DNA of 42,964 nucleotides from an uncultured Desulfuromonadales bacterium (GCA_947259685.1 CAMYNC010000038.1:1-42964); one strand, 5' to 3'. Counted from the first letter of the stretch, positions 1 through 8,734 are shown. Notes: generated by a model from the letters alone, not told the origin. Numbers and translations: made by a program.

Positions 1-1242
1 GTTAGAGAACGATTCGGTTGCGCTGGAACGAACCTCTTCCACCTCGATCCCCATCTCGCGGGCCACCAGATTGGCGTTGACCATATTGATCTCCTGATCG
101 GTGCAGTGATTCAGCAATGCCGCCAGGCCGCAGACCGACAACGGCGCGCAGTCGAAGCGGGCCAGCTTGCCGTTGTAGGTGAAGGTAATCTTGTTCGGAT
201 TGGGTGGCGCCAGCTGCGAGATGAAGTCACCGATAATCGAGATCAGCTGCATGAACGGCTTCATGTGCTCCATCAGATCGGGGTCAAAGCGGGGAATATT
301 GACCGCATTCGCCAGCGGCCGGCCATCAACATAGTTAACGATCTCCTTGCTGACATCGACGGCAACATTCTTCTGCGCCTCAAAGGTGTTGGCTCCCAGG
401 TGCGGGGTAACCAGCATCTTCGGATGGCCGATCAGCTTTTTCAGCACCTCGCCTTTGGGTGGCTCCTCACTCCAGACGTCGAACGCGGCGCCGCCGCATT
501 TGCCGCTTTCCAGCGCGTCGAGCATCGCCTGCTCATTGATAATGCCGCCGCGGGCGCAGTTGACGATAAACACGCCATCCTGCATGCCGGCAAAATGTTC
601 GGCGGTGAGCAGATCGCGGGTCTCCTCATTGAGCGGGGTGTGCACGGTGATGATGTCGGCAAAGCGGATGACGTCTTCCAGCGGCACCAGCTTAACGCCG
701 AAATCTCCGGCCCGCTTTTCTGAGATATAAGGATCGCAGGCCAGCACCTTGGCTTCAAAGGCCCGGCAGCGCAGGGCGACGCGCCCGCCAACCTTGCCCA
801 GCCCGATAACGCCGATGGTTTTATCTTTCAGCTCATGACCGGTAAAGGGGGCCCGCTGCCAGTCGCCGCCTTTGAGGCTGGCGTTGGCCAACGGCACATT
901 CCGACAGTAGGAAAGCAGAATCGCCATGGTATGTTCGGCCGCCGAGTTGACATTCCCGTAAGGGGCATTAACGACAATAATTCCCCGGCTGCTGGCGGCA
1001 TCCACATCGACATTGTCGATGCCGACCCCGGCGCGGGCGATAATTTTCAGGTTGTGCGCTTTTTCCAGCAGGGCCTGATCGACCTGAGTCATACTGCGGG
1101 TGATGATCGCCTGGTAATCACCAATAACCTGGTGCAGTTCCTCGACCGGCAATCCGACCTTGAAATCAACCTGGATGCGGGGATCATCAAGAATCGGCAA
1201 TAAGCCGCGCTCGGAAATCTCATCGGTAATCAGAACTTTCAT
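1..1242 (-). CDS. serA: D-3-phosphoglycerate dehydrogenase, long form (partial, C-terminus off the left edge)
   Basis: Oxidises 3-phosphoglycerate to 3-phosphohydroxypyruvate with NAD+, the first step of serine synthesis, in the cytosol. The reading frame is open from the ATG at 1242 to the window edge (414 codons). It starts [13 protein letters not shown], carries the NAD-binding GLGKVG near residue 145 and the catalytic-region TPHLGA, then the intervening domain typical of long SerA ([17 protein letters not shown] near the edge). About 110-120 residues with the ACT domain should lie outside, since family members are about 525-540 residues. A strong promoter lies 50-80 bases upstream. A second, shorter dehydrogenase sits at 9884-11053, so the two are paralogues of different architecture. 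Identification is firm. Confidence 0.95.
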   Translation of the reverse strand, partial: MKVLITDEISERGLLPILDDPRIQVDFKVGLPVEELHQVIGDYQAIITRSMTQVDQALLEKAHNLKIIARAGVGIDNVDVDAASSRGIIVVNAPYGNVNSAAEHTMAILLSYCRNVPLANASLKGGDWQRAPFTGHELKDKTIGVIGLGKVGGRVALRCRAFEAKVLACDPYISEKRAGDFGVKLVPLEDVIRFADIITVHTPLNEETRDLLTAEHFAGMQDGVFIVNCARGGIINEQAMLDALESGKCGGAAFDVWSEEPPKGEVLKKLIGHPKMLVTPHLGANTFEAQKNVAVDVSKEIVNYVDGRPLANAVNIPRFDPDLMEHMKPFMQLISIIGDFISQLAPPNPNKITFTYNGKLARFDCAPLSVCGLAALLNHCTDQEINMVNANLVAREMGIEVEEVRSSATESFSN

Positions 1243-1293
1243 CTACTGGCCTTTCATCCTGTTTTTTTAGCGGTCAGACTCAAAAAAGAGCCG

Positions 1294-1322
1294 ATTTTAT
1301 GCTCATCCCTGGCCCATGTCAA
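1294..1322 (-). promoter_or_regulatory. sigma-70 promoter of serA
   Basis: On the minus strand, TTGACA (1322-1317) is followed after 17 bases by TAAAAT (1299-1294), close to consensus with ideal spacing. The -35 lies inside an inverted repeat, CTGGCCCA (1309-1316) and TGGGCCAG (1339-1346), which could be an operator or the end signal of the upstream vanZ-like gene. Predicted start is about 45 bases before the serA ATG. Confidence 0.7.
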
Positions 1323-1360
1323 TCGGTATACGCTCCGCTGGGCCAGAGTTATCATCCCCT

Positions 1361-2299
1361 TCATGGCAGCAAGCGGACCTCGTCAATATAGATGGTCCGC
1401 GGCTGGGCCAATTTGGCGACAAACAGTCCCAGGCCGGCAACTCGGCGCAGGTCCATCTGCCGCCCCTTGGGAGCGTTGACCACTTTGTCCAGCGGAACCT
1501 CCAGCCGATTCCAGCCCTGCTGCAGGTTGAAGCGAGCACTAAAACGATCGCGATAGGCATTCTGGTGCTTGCGATGATCCTGATCATGAATCCGTAAATG
1601 AATCTGCAACGGCTCAGGGTCGGGGTTATATGCCTGCAGCTGTAAAAACTGGTAATTGCTCCAATCTCCCAGGGAATAATACTGGTAAGCCCCGGAATAT
1701 CGATCGGTATTCAACCTGAGCCGCAGCGCCGCGGTTCCACTGAAGACCGTTGAGCGTTCGATCTTACGCCCGGAATTGCCGCTCCAGCGGCTGGCCTCGA
1801 AGGGGGTTTCAAAACCTGACAAAAGAGGGAACTGTTGCGCGGCAATCAGCTCATCGGCAACCACCCGGCCAAAGGGCAGGACACTCCAGAGCAACCAGCC
1901 GGCCACGACCGCCTGGCAAAACAGCCGCTGCCAATGGAGTAATTCAAAACGACTCGGAGCAGTAAAAACAACTGCGACCAGACAGCCGAGCAGATCCTTA
2001 GCCAAATCTTCCCAACTGGCCTCACGCCCGACCCACAATTGGAGTAATTCGGTCGCCCCGCCGACCACCAGGGCCAGCAGAACAACCGCTGCGAGTTGCC
2101 GGAAAAATCCCTGACAGGGTCGCCAGCGCAGATAGAGGTAGCTCCAGAGCCCAAAACAAAACAGATGCCCAAGGTCCCAGCCTATTCGGTACGAACGGGG
2201 AGCGTCATAGCCCGGCCCGCCCAGAAACAGCAGCAACAGACAGAGCAACGCCAGGACGAAAAACAAGCGCATTTTGAGCGCATGGCTAACGAGCAACAT
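1361..2299 (-). CDS. VanZ-like membrane protein with C-terminal carbohydrate-binding-like domain
   Basis: 312 residues. The first half has hydrophobic segments near residues 10-27, 45-60, 67-85, 100-112 and 128-145 and resembles VanZ-family proteins: an N-terminal helix, a DLGH motif near residue 43 and an ATELLQLW-like stretch near residue 83. The second half, from about residue 160, is soluble and beta-rich (LSGFETP near 160, ending IYIDEVRLLP) and resembles the CIA30/galactose-binding-like folds found at the ends of surface proteins. It is probably anchored in the inner membrane with the sandwich domain outside. The ATG at 2299 has AGGGG four bases upstream; the ATG at 2272 is an alternative. 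Function is unknown; VanZ homologues are linked to glycopeptide or lipoglycopeptide tolerance in some bacteria, which need not hold here. Confidence 0.75.
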   Translation of the reverse strand: MLLVSHALKMRLFFVLALLCLLLLFLGGPGYDAPRSYRIGWDLGHLFCFGLWSYLYLRWRPCQGFFRQLAAVVLLALVVGGATELLQLWVGREASWEDLAKDLLGCLVAVVFTAPSRFELLHWQRLFCQAVVAGWLLWSVLPFGRVVADELIAAQQFPLLSGFETPFEASRWSGNSGRKIERSTVFSGTAALRLRLNTDRYSGAYQYYSLGDWSNYQFLQLQAYNPDPEPLQIHLRIHDQDHRKHQNAYRDRFSARFNLQQGWNRLEVPLDKVVNAPKGRQMDLRRVAGLGLFVAKLAQPRTIYIDEVRLLP

Positions 2300-2369
2300 C
2301 AGGCCCCTACCCTGTCAATTTTTTCGACACATGAGATTCAAAGACATAATCTATTTATGGTTTTACATT

Positions 2370-2421
2370 CCACCCTAGGTAGCAAGATAAATATTCATTT
2401 CCGCCCAAAAAACCTAGGTGG
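2370..2421. repeat. Inverted repeat in the vanZ-pilZ intergenic gap
   Basis: The 336-base gap 2300-2636 has no gene. It holds CCACCCTAGGT (2370-2380) and ACCTAGGTGG (2412-2421), complementary apart from one extra base, with a 31-base AT-rich loop. No T-run follows on either strand, so it is not a clear terminator; an operator pair or mRNA hairpin is possible. Confidence 0.35.
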
Positions 2422-2500
2422 CTGTATTTGCGATTGAAAGACACCCTTCAACGCTTAGCAAAAAATACCGCGAACATCTTTATGACGGGAACAGTGTGCG

Positions 2501-2519
2501 AGGCATAATGCTTGCAAAT
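2501..2519 (+). promoter_or_regulatory. sigma-54 promoter upstream of the pilZ remnant
   Basis: AGGCATAATGCTTGCAAAT has GG (2502-2503) and GC (2514-2515) separated by exactly ten bases, the invariant -24/-12 geometry, and TTGCA in the -12 box. The -24 box deviates from TGGCAC at two positions. Transcription would start near 2526, about 110 bases before the pilZ start. Confidence 0.55.
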
Positions 2520-2636
2520 TTTTTTATTATGTAAGATCATGATGGCAACAGCTTATTTTATTGTCAGGACCGTTTGATTTTACGTGCTGCAAGTGGGGGA
2601 CGGGGGCTTGAACTTCCAGACTAAAAGGAGCTAAAA

Positions 2637-2914
2637 ATGGAAAGTCGGCAAAGTTATCAAATTCAGCGCAACGACCCACGCTTCAAAGCCATGCATCGCG
2701 CTCTGGTGATGGTCAGTCAAGGCCCGGAAGCTCTCCCTTTTCACATTATCGACATCAGTAAAAGCGGCCTTTCCTTCCGCTACCTGGGGAAGAAAATTAG
2801 TAAAACCGACATCGCATCAATCATGGCAGCATCTGTTTTGAGATGTTGAATGACGCTCAGCGGCGCAAACTGGAACGCTTCATTGAACATTTTACCAATG
2901 CCAATAACAACTAA
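2637..2914 (+). pseudogene. PilZ-domain protein, decayed (internal deletion and frameshift)
   Basis: PilZ domains bind c-di-GMP and control motility or exopolysaccharide. The frame from the ATG at 2637 (AAAGGAG upstream) encodes a typical PilZ start, with RFKAMHRALV and the conserved DISKSGLSFRY, but stops after 70 codons at 2847-2849. In the next frame, 2829-2914 encodes a typical PilZ C-terminal helix (NDAQRRKLERFIEHFTNA) to a stop at 2912. The two halves belong to one protein from which about 30-40 central residues are missing, the reading frame being lost at the junction near 2820-2835. A terminator follows. The 70-residue N-terminal piece could still be made but would not fold as a full PilZ barrel. 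Confidence 0.7.
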
Positions 2915-2944
2915 CGACAGCTGACTTTATTATATAGCTCTGAT

Positions 2945-2986
2945 AACCACCCGCCCTAGCCTAAGTCCGCGGGTGGTTTTATTTTC
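2945..2986 (+). terminator. Rho-independent terminator after the pilZ remnant
   Basis: AACCACCCGC (2945-2954) pairs perfectly with GCGGGTGGTT (2969-2978), loop 14 bases, followed by TTATTTT. Confidence 0.85.
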
Positions 2987-3065
2987 TGCCAGCAATCATG
3001 CTCGGTCGCCCCCCATTGCAAAAACTTGCAAGGCATTGAATTAATCTAGTTAATCTCCCTACGCA

Positions 3066-3141
3066 AAAACAGGCCAGGCCAAATCAGCCCGATTTCCCGC
3101 AACCGGGAGAACCGTAAAGATGTTGGCAATTGACCTGTTTT
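3066..3141 (+). promoter_or_regulatory. Structured leader element upstream of the GspE/PilB-like gene
   Basis: The stretch 2987-3313 holds no gene. AAAACAGG (3066-3073) pairs with CCTGTTTT (3134-3141), enclosing a second hairpin, TCCCG (3095-3099) with CGGGA (3104-3108). A third hairpin, AGAGG/CCTCT, lies close downstream. The shape suggests a folded RNA, but it lacks the GGACGCAAAGCC core of GEMM c-di-GMP riboswitches and I cannot assign it to a known class. It lies upstream of the promoter at 3190, so it would be transcribed only from an earlier start. Confidence 0.3.
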
Positions 3142-3189
3142 CAGCAACACCTAGAGGAAAAGTTCACCTCTTGAACCGACTTCTTTTGT

Positions 3190-3218
3190 TTGACAGCAGC
3201 TACAACCTATTGTAGACA
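3190..3218 (+). promoter_or_regulatory. sigma-70 promoter with an operator-like palindrome in its spacer
   Basis: TTGACA (3190-3195), 17 bases, then TAGACA (3213-3218). The spacer and -10 contain a perfect inverted repeat, CTACAA (3200-3205), CCTA, TTGTAG (3210-3215), well placed for a repressor. It would drive the ATPase gene with a leader of about 90 bases. Confidence 0.55.
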
Positions 3219-3313
3219 ATGTTAATGTATTCTTAGTCGATAGCTTCTCGCACCAGCCAGGTCACGCATCGCTCTACTGAGCTTTTCGCCTGGAGAACCT
3301 CCCGGGAGTATTG

Positions 3314-5590
3314 ATGAAACATCCTCTGCTTGTAAAGTTTCTGACCGGTCGTCAGGAAGAGGTCAATCTTCTGCGCCCTTTTCATCCCCGCGACAAGCAG
3401 CTGCAGGTTGAGCTGCTACGCTGCCAGGAAACCGTCAGCATCCCCCTGGATGAGCTCTGTTACATCATGGTTCTCGATAAAAGCAGTTGGCAGCTGCCTA
3501 TCAAAGCAAACGAACTTGTCGAGCATATTGAGACCACCACTGGTGAAACCTTCGAACTGCGAGTTCCTGCCAACCAGAACTATAAGAGCGGTTTTTACGC
3601 TTTTCCGGTCAACCAGGACGCCTCCTACCGAAACATCTTCTTTACCCTGGTGGGCATCAGGCAGCGCCGGGAAGAACGCCTGTTAAGCGAAATCCTCGAA
3701 GAAAAAGGCTGGTTGGAAGGCAATCAGATCGACGCAGTCCTGAGCGAGCAGGAACAGTTACGCAATCGAAAAGTTGGCGAAATCATTGTTGAAAATACTG
3801 ATTTGCCGGCGGAGGAGATTGACGCTCTGGCCCATCAGGCCGAGTCGGTGCCTGCGACTCAGAAGGTTCGTATCGGCGATCTGTTAATTCAATCGGGGCT
3901 GGTCACCCGGGAGCAGGTTGAAAGCGCCTTAGAGACCCAGACCGAAGGGAAGAAAAAACGGGTCGGCGAACTGTTGATCGAAAAAGGCCTGATCACCGAA
4001 GAGCAGCTACTGATTGCCCTGTCGGCAAAATTCCGCATGCCGTTAGTTAACCTCACGGAAATCACCCCCAGCAGTGAAGCGCTTACGGCCCTGACCAGAA
4101 ACATGGTCGTACAGCTCAAAGTTATGCCGCTGAGCATCGACAACCGCCGCCTGACGGTGGCCACCTCCGACCCGACCGACCCAAACATTGGCGACAATCT
4201 GCGGTTTTTCACCAATCTAGCGATCGATTTTGTCGCTGCCCCGGCCGAAGCTATCCGCACGGCGATTGAAGAACATTACGGCGAGACGGGTAACGACGAG
4301 CACATTGCGGATATTATCGGCGAGCTCTCCGGAGAAAAAATCGACGTCGAAGAGGACACCGAGGATCTGCTTGATTCTTCAGTCAGCGAAACCGACTCGC
4401 AGATCATTACCCTGGTTAACCGGATTCTGCTCGACGGCTTTCGCAAAGGGGCCTCAGACATCCATTTCGAGCCGGGGCTGGGGAATCAGCCATTGCAGAT
4501 CCGCTATCGGGTCGACGGGGTCTGTACCGTCGCCCATCAGGTTTCGGCAAACTACAAAAAGGCCCTGACCTCCCGCATCAAGATCATCGCCAAACTCGAC
4601 ATCGCCGAACGCCGTAAACCGCAGAGCGGTAAAATTGTCATGCGCTCGGACCGGCGCAAGATCGAATTTCGGGTTGAAACCACCCCGACCACCGGCGGCC
4701 AGGAAGATGCAGTGCTGCGCATCCTGTCTTCTTCCCAGCCGCTGAAAATCAACGAAATGGGCCTCACCGACCGACACCAGGAGGTTTTCCGGGACATGCT
4801 CGAAAAACCTTACGGGATCATCCTTTGCGCAGGACCAACCGGCTCGGGAAAAACCACTACCCTGCATTCCGCGCTGGGGCACATCAATAAACCGGACCGG
4901 AAAATCTGGACCGCGGAGGATCCGGTCGAGATTACCCAACCCGGCCTGCGCCAGGTCCAGATCAACCCGAAAATCGGCTTCACCTTTGATCAGGCCCTAC
5001 GTTCATTTTTGCGCTCCGACCCGGATGTCATCATGATCGGCGAAATGCGCGACAAGGAAACAGCCAAAATCGCCATCGAAGCATCATTGACCGGACACTT
5101 GGTATTCAGTACCCTACACACCAACAGTGCGCCGGAAACGATCGTCCGGCTGGTCGAAATGGGGATGGATCCTTACAACTTTGCCAATGCCCTGCTCGGC
5201 ATCGTCTCCCAGCGGCTGGCCCGCTGTTTATGCAACCACTGCCGTCAGCCCTATCAGCCGACGACCGAGGAGTTGGAGCAACTGATCCATCATTATGGCG
5301 AGGAACGCTACCAGTTGCATGAGCTCCCCCAGAACCCCCAGAACCTTGAACTCTACCGCCAGCAGGGTTGCGAGCACTGCCATCAGACCGGCTACCGTGG
5401 CAGAATCGCGATTCACGAACTGCTGCAGACCTCGGAACAGATCCGCCGGGCGATCAAGGAGAATATGCTGCTGGAGGAACTTCGCGACCTGGCGATCGGC
5501 AACGGCATGCGCACGCTGATGATGGATGGTATCGGCAAGGTCTTTTCCGGTCAAACCGACCTGGAGCAGGTTTTGCGCGTCTGCATGTAG
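3314..5590 (+). CDS. GspE/PilB-type secretion ATPase with c-di-GMP-binding MshEN motifs
   Basis: 758 residues; GGGAG five bases before the ATG at 3314 fixes the start (a TTG directly before it is an alternative). Residues 1-115 are an unassigned N-terminal domain. MshEN-type repeats follow: RIGDLLIQSGLVTREQ from residue 186 and RVGELLIEKGLITEEQ from residue 216 match the c-di-GMP-binding RLGxxL...G pattern. The C-terminal motor has Walker A GPTGSGKTT at about 507, Asp and His boxes (RSDPDVIMIGE, GHLVFSTLHT) and a zinc tetracysteine region from about 637 (CLCNHC, CEHC). Such ATPases power type IV pilus extension or type II secretion at the inner membrane. No other pilus or secretion gene is nearby; the next gene is a histidine kinase. 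Confidence 0.9.
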   Translation: MKHPLLVKFLTGRQEEVNLLRPFHPRDKQLQVELLRCQETVSIPLDELCYIMVLDKSSWQLPIKANELVEHIETTTGETFELRVPANQNYKSGFYAFPVNQDASYRNIFFTLVGIRQRREERLLSEILEEKGWLEGNQIDAVLSEQEQLRNRKVGEIIVENTDLPAEEIDALAHQAESVPATQKVRIGDLLIQSGLVTREQVESALETQTEGKKKRVGELLIEKGLITEEQLLIALSAKFRMPLVNLTEITPSSEALTALTRNMVVQLKVMPLSIDNRRLTVATSDPTDPNIGDNLRFFTNLAIDFVAAPAEAIRTAIEEHYGETGNDEHIADIIGELSGEKIDVEEDTEDLLDSSVSETDSQIITLVNRILLDGFRKGASDIHFEPGLGNQPLQIRYRVDGVCTVAHQVSANYKKALTSRIKIIAKLDIAERRKPQSGKIVMRSDRRKIEFRVETTPTTGGQEDAVLRILSSSQPLKINEMGLTDRHQEVFRDMLEKPYGIILCAGPTGSGKTTTLHSALGHINKPDRKIWTAEDPVEITQPGLRQVQINPKIGFTFDQALRSFLRSDPDVIMIGEMRDKETAKIAIEASLTGHLVFSTLHTNSAPETIVRLVEMGMDPYNFANALLGIVSQRLARCLCNHCRQPYQPTTEELEQLIHHYGEERYQLHELPQNPQNLELYRQQGCEHCHQTGYRGRIAIHELLQTSEQIRRAIKENMLLEELRDLAIGNGMRTLMMDGIGKVFSGQTDLEQVLRVCM

Positions 5591-5630
5591 CCGCTGTACC
5601 GAATTCAGGAAATATCTTCAGCTTTTAGCG

Positions 5631-5655
5631 ACCGATTGTCCTCACGACAATCGGC
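5631..5655 (+). promoter_or_regulatory. Intercistronic hairpin between the ATPase and kinase genes
   Basis: CCGATTGTC (5632-5640) pairs with GACAATCGG (5646-5654) around a five-base loop. No T-run follows, so it is more likely a processing or stability hairpin than a terminator, consistent with partial cotranscription of the two genes. Confidence 0.45.
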
Positions 5656-5676
5656 TGCTTGAATGGATAGCAAGTC

Positions 5677-7914
5677 ATGGCTAACTCAGCTCCCCGCCAC
5701 CCCGCCAGGCAGAACCTGCATCTGAAGGTTCTGCTGCCGATGAGCATCGGCCTATTGATTTTTCTCGGCCTCTACGCCCTCTCCACCTCCTGGTACCTGA
5801 ACCGGGAAATCTATCGCGACCTGAATAATAAGATCAACGATATCGATAAACGTTTTCACGACCTGCTCAACCATCGCGCCGAGCTGATGGAAGTTCAGTT
5901 GCGCCAGTTGTCAGACAACCCGCAGCTGCAAAATTTGATGCTTAACCGTGATCGCAGCGGCCTACTGCAGGCCTCGGAACCAACTTATAAATGGCTACTC
6001 GAAGAGATGCAGATCTCGCATATCTACTTTCACAATCCCGACAAAACAGTCTTCTTGCGGGTCCACAATCCACCGCGCTACGGCGACCGAATCAGCCGTC
6101 ACACCCTACAGCAGGCAGCCCAGACCGGCTTCCCGACCCATGGTATTGAGCTTGGCCCCTTGGGAACCTTTACTCTGCGCACCGTTGTCCCCTGGCGACA
6201 AAAAGGAAAATTAATCGGCTACCTGGAGCTGGGACAGGAGATTGAACTGCTGATCAACAGCTTCTTCGAACAGCAGAAAACCGAACTGTTCCTGACCATC
6301 AATAAACAGCATCTGGTCCGCGACCAGTGGGAGACCGGGGTGCGAATTCTTGGCAAAGCGGCGGACTGGAACCAGTTCACCAACAAGGTTGTCGTGCAGA
6401 TGTCGAACCCTGAGATGCTGCCTGCGCTGCGCGAAACCCTGGAGCGCGATGATATTCACCCCGCCCACACCATAAAAATTGAATATAACGGTCATCAATA
6501 TCAGGGTTTGAGCCTGCCGTTGCCAGACACCACCCGGCGCGACATCGGAGAGTTCCTGGTGCTCCACGATGTGACCGACGAACTGAATGATTACAATAAC
6601 GCGGTCAAGTTCTTTATCGTCCTCTGTCTGATTCTTGGTGGCGGCTTTCTGTTTTTCACCTCGCTGGTGCTGGGGAAAACCGAAACTCAGCTCGACAGCA
6701 TCCAGAAGAAGCTGCTGGACGAAATGCAGAAGGTGCAGGAGACCAATTCGCAGCTTGAGGTGGAAATCGAAGAGCGGAAGTCTGCAGAAACCGCCCTCAA
6801 CCGAGCACATGATGAACTGGAGGCCAGAGTTCAGGAACGTACTGAACAGCTCTGGCTGTCCCTGGAGCAGACCCGCCAGGCGCGTAAGCAGCTCACCGGC
6901 GTGGTCACCTCGGTGGCCGACGGACTGATCGTAACCGATCTGGAGGGGACCCTGCAATTGATCAACACCAGTGCTGAAGAACTGTTTGGCTGTCAGGCGG
7001 ATCAATGCACCGGGGAACCGCTTAAAACCATTATCCAAGATCCCGCACTGTTAAAACGGATGGAAGACGCCCTGGCCCTTCAGCAGGCCGATTTTCGGAT
7101 CGAATTCAGCCAGATGAGCCAGGACTTACAGAAACCGATCTTTTTACAGGCACGCACCTCGGTTATCAGCGGTAAACAGGGAGAATTGGCCGGGATGATC
7201 TTCTTGATTCAGGACATTTCTCACGAACGGGAGATGGAGCGAATGAAGAGTGAATTCATCAGTACTGCAGTGCATGAGCTGAGCACCCCCCTGACAGCGA
7301 TCATGGGCTACTCCGAACTGCTCTTATCCGGACAGGAATTCCAACCGGAAGACAATCAGGACTTTCTAACTATCATTAATGAGAAAGCTGACTTCCTCTC
7401 CGGCCTGGTCGGAGAGATGCTCGATATCAGCAGGATTGAATCGGGGAAACCCCTGGAGTTGAGAAAAAAGGAATATACTGCGGAAGAGCTGTTCGAGCGC
7501 CCGGCGCATCATTTCAAACACTTTTCTGAGCATCATGACTTCAGCGTATCGCTCGACTCGCCAATGCAGAAACTGTCATGCGACAAAGAGAAAATCTGGC
7601 AGGTGATGGAGAACCTCTGCAGCAATGCCGTAAAGTATTCGCCTGATGGTGGGAAAGTGACCGTCAGCGGCGGCCCCTTTGAAAACGGCTACCAGGTCAG
7701 CGTCTCCGATCAGGGAATAGGCCTGACGGAAGAGCAGATCAGTCGGGTGTTTGATAAATTTTACCGGTGCAACCAGTCGGACACCTCGGTCGGCGGCACC
7801 GGCTTGGGCATGACCATCGTCAAAAGCATTATCGATGCCCATGACGGCCAGGTCTGGCTGGAAAGCGAACTGGGTCAGGGCACCCGCGTAAATTTCTTGC
7901 TGCCTTGTGCCTGA
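5677..7914 (+). CDS. Membrane sensor histidine kinase (Cache-PAS-HisKA-HATPase)
   Basis: 745 residues. A first membrane helix (about 20-40) leads into a periplasmic double-Cache-type ligand domain (about 45-300; typical features RVHNPPRYGDRISR and GIELGPLG). A second helix follows near 310-330, then a coiled coil (340-400) and a PAS domain (405-515). HisKA has the phospho-acceptor His at about 533 in VHELSTPLTAIMGYSEL. The ATPase domain shows an N box NLCSNAVKYSPDGG near 645, DQGIGL near 679 and GGTGLGM near 706. It should autophosphorylate in response to a small periplasmic ligand. No response regulator is adjacent; the NtrC-type regulator at 33830 is a remote candidate. The ribosome-binding site is weak (GGAT). 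Confidence 0.92.
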   Translation: MANSAPRHPARQNLHLKVLLPMSIGLLIFLGLYALSTSWYLNREIYRDLNNKINDIDKRFHDLLNHRAELMEVQLRQLSDNPQLQNLMLNRDRSGLLQASEPTYKWLLEEMQISHIYFHNPDKTVFLRVHNPPRYGDRISRHTLQQAAQTGFPTHGIELGPLGTFTLRTVVPWRQKGKLIGYLELGQEIELLINSFFEQQKTELFLTINKQHLVRDQWETGVRILGKAADWNQFTNKVVVQMSNPEMLPALRETLERDDIHPAHTIKIEYNGHQYQGLSLPLPDTTRRDIGEFLVLHDVTDELNDYNNAVKFFIVLCLILGGGFLFFTSLVLGKTETQLDSIQKKLLDEMQKVQETNSQLEVEIEERKSAETALNRAHDELEARVQERTEQLWLSLEQTRQARKQLTGVVTSVADGLIVTDLEGTLQLINTSAEELFGCQADQCTGEPLKTIIQDPALLKRMEDALALQQADFRIEFSQMSQDLQKPIFLQARTSVISGKQGELAGMIFLIQDISHEREMERMKSEFISTAVHELSTPLTAIMGYSELLLSGQEFQPEDNQDFLTIINEKADFLSGLVGEMLDISRIESGKPLELRKKEYTAEELFERPAHHFKHFSEHHDFSVSLDSPMQKLSCDKEKIWQVMENLCSNAVKYSPDGGKVTVSGGPFENGYQVSVSDQGIGLTEEQISRVFDKFYRCNQSDTSVGGTGLGMTIVKSIIDAHDGQVWLESELGQGTRVNFLLPCA

Positions 7915-7947
7915 GATGGGATCGACTCTGAATCTGCTCTTCCCAGC

Positions 7948-8415
7948 TTAAACGGCCTGGATTTTAATGCACAGGCAATCCGCCTCGGCATAAATCCGTT
8001 CCACGCCGTCCCAGAGCTTCCCTCTCACTAACACCTTGCGGCCCTCTATCGAGACGATTTCCGTCTCGACCTGAACGACCTGCAACAGTGGCAGCAGGTT
8101 GCGAAAGTCGACACTCAGGTTAGCGACAACAATCGCATGACCGGCAGCCCAGGCGGCCAGGCCTAACACCTCATCCAGCACCGCCGCCATGCTGCCGCCA
8201 TGAGCATGGCCCGGTGGTCCCTCGGTTTCCGGGCCGAACCAGATGCGCGCCACCAGCGACTGGTCCGATTTGCGGAAATAGCGGGTACGAAATCTTTGTC
8301 CGTCCGGATCTCCAGAAACAAAGCGGAGCGAACTACCGACCAGTGAAGGAGCGTCGAAAGCCTCCCAATTAGCTTTCCCTTCAATCTCTGGGGCAGTAAC
8401 TTTTCCCTCTACCAT
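7948..8415 (-). CDS. PaaI-type hotdog-fold thioesterase
   Basis: 155 residues, close to the usual length of the PaaI/THEM4-like thioesterase group. The motif GHAHGGSMAAVLDEVLG (about residues 89-105) is the typical HGG-x-D/E loop and helix of acyl-CoA thioesterases. It presumably hydrolyses an acyl- or aryl-CoA in the cytosol; the substrate cannot be read from sequence. GGAGG precedes the ATG at 8415. It is convergent with the kinase gene, with 33 bases between them. Confidence 0.82.
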   Translation of the reverse strand: MVEGKVTAPEIEGKANWEAFDAPSLVGSSLRFVSGDPDGQRFRTRYFRKSDQSLVARIWFGPETEGPPGHAHGGSMAAVLDEVLGLAAWAAGHAIVVANLSVDFRNLLPLLQVVQVETEIVSIEGRKVLVRGKLWDGVERIYAEADCLCIKIQAV

Positions 8416-8431
8416 TTTTCACCTCCGGATA

Positions 8432-8465
8432 AAAACAGCCGGATGCATTGCATCCGGCTGTTTTA
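8432..8465. terminator. Bidirectional terminator-like hairpin
   Basis: CAGCCGGATGC (8436-8446) and GCATCCGGCTG (8450-8460) form a perfect stem with a three-base loop, flanked by A-runs on the left and T-runs on the right, so it could end transcripts on either strand. It sits 17 bases before the thioesterase start. In the 8416-8734 gap it is one of two strong hairpins; no convincing protein gene lies between them. Confidence 0.7.
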
Positions 8466-8662
8466 AATTACGCTATTCGCAGCAAACCTGTCGAGCTTTT
8501 AAAACAACTGGCTAGGCCTGCTCAGCCCCCATAGAAATCATCAAACCAAGGCTGTTTTGCTATTGTGCGCGGACCCGGCGAAACTAAACGAGCCCGGGCC
8601 AGAGCTGACTTTAATAGCCATTCCGTCGATTTCCTTTACAGCGTTTCCTTTTGAATTCATTC

Positions 8663-8703
8663 ATAAAAACCAGGAGCCGAGCGCTTTCGACACTCGGCTC
8701 CTG
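8663..8703 (-). terminator. Rho-independent terminator of serC
   Basis: CAGGAGCCGAG (8671-8681) and CTCGGCTCCTG (8693-8703) form an 11-bp perfect stem. On the minus strand it is followed by GTTTTTATG. It lies 31 bases beyond the serC stop. Confidence 0.88.
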
Positions 8704-8734
8704 ATGGTTAACAGCCAACAGTATAGGGGTTTAT

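Noticed and set aside
3060..3145. GEMM-type c-di-GMP riboswitch before the MshEN ATPase gene
   Set aside because: The conserved GGACGCAAAGCC core and the tetraloop-receptor arrangement are missing; only general hairpins remain.
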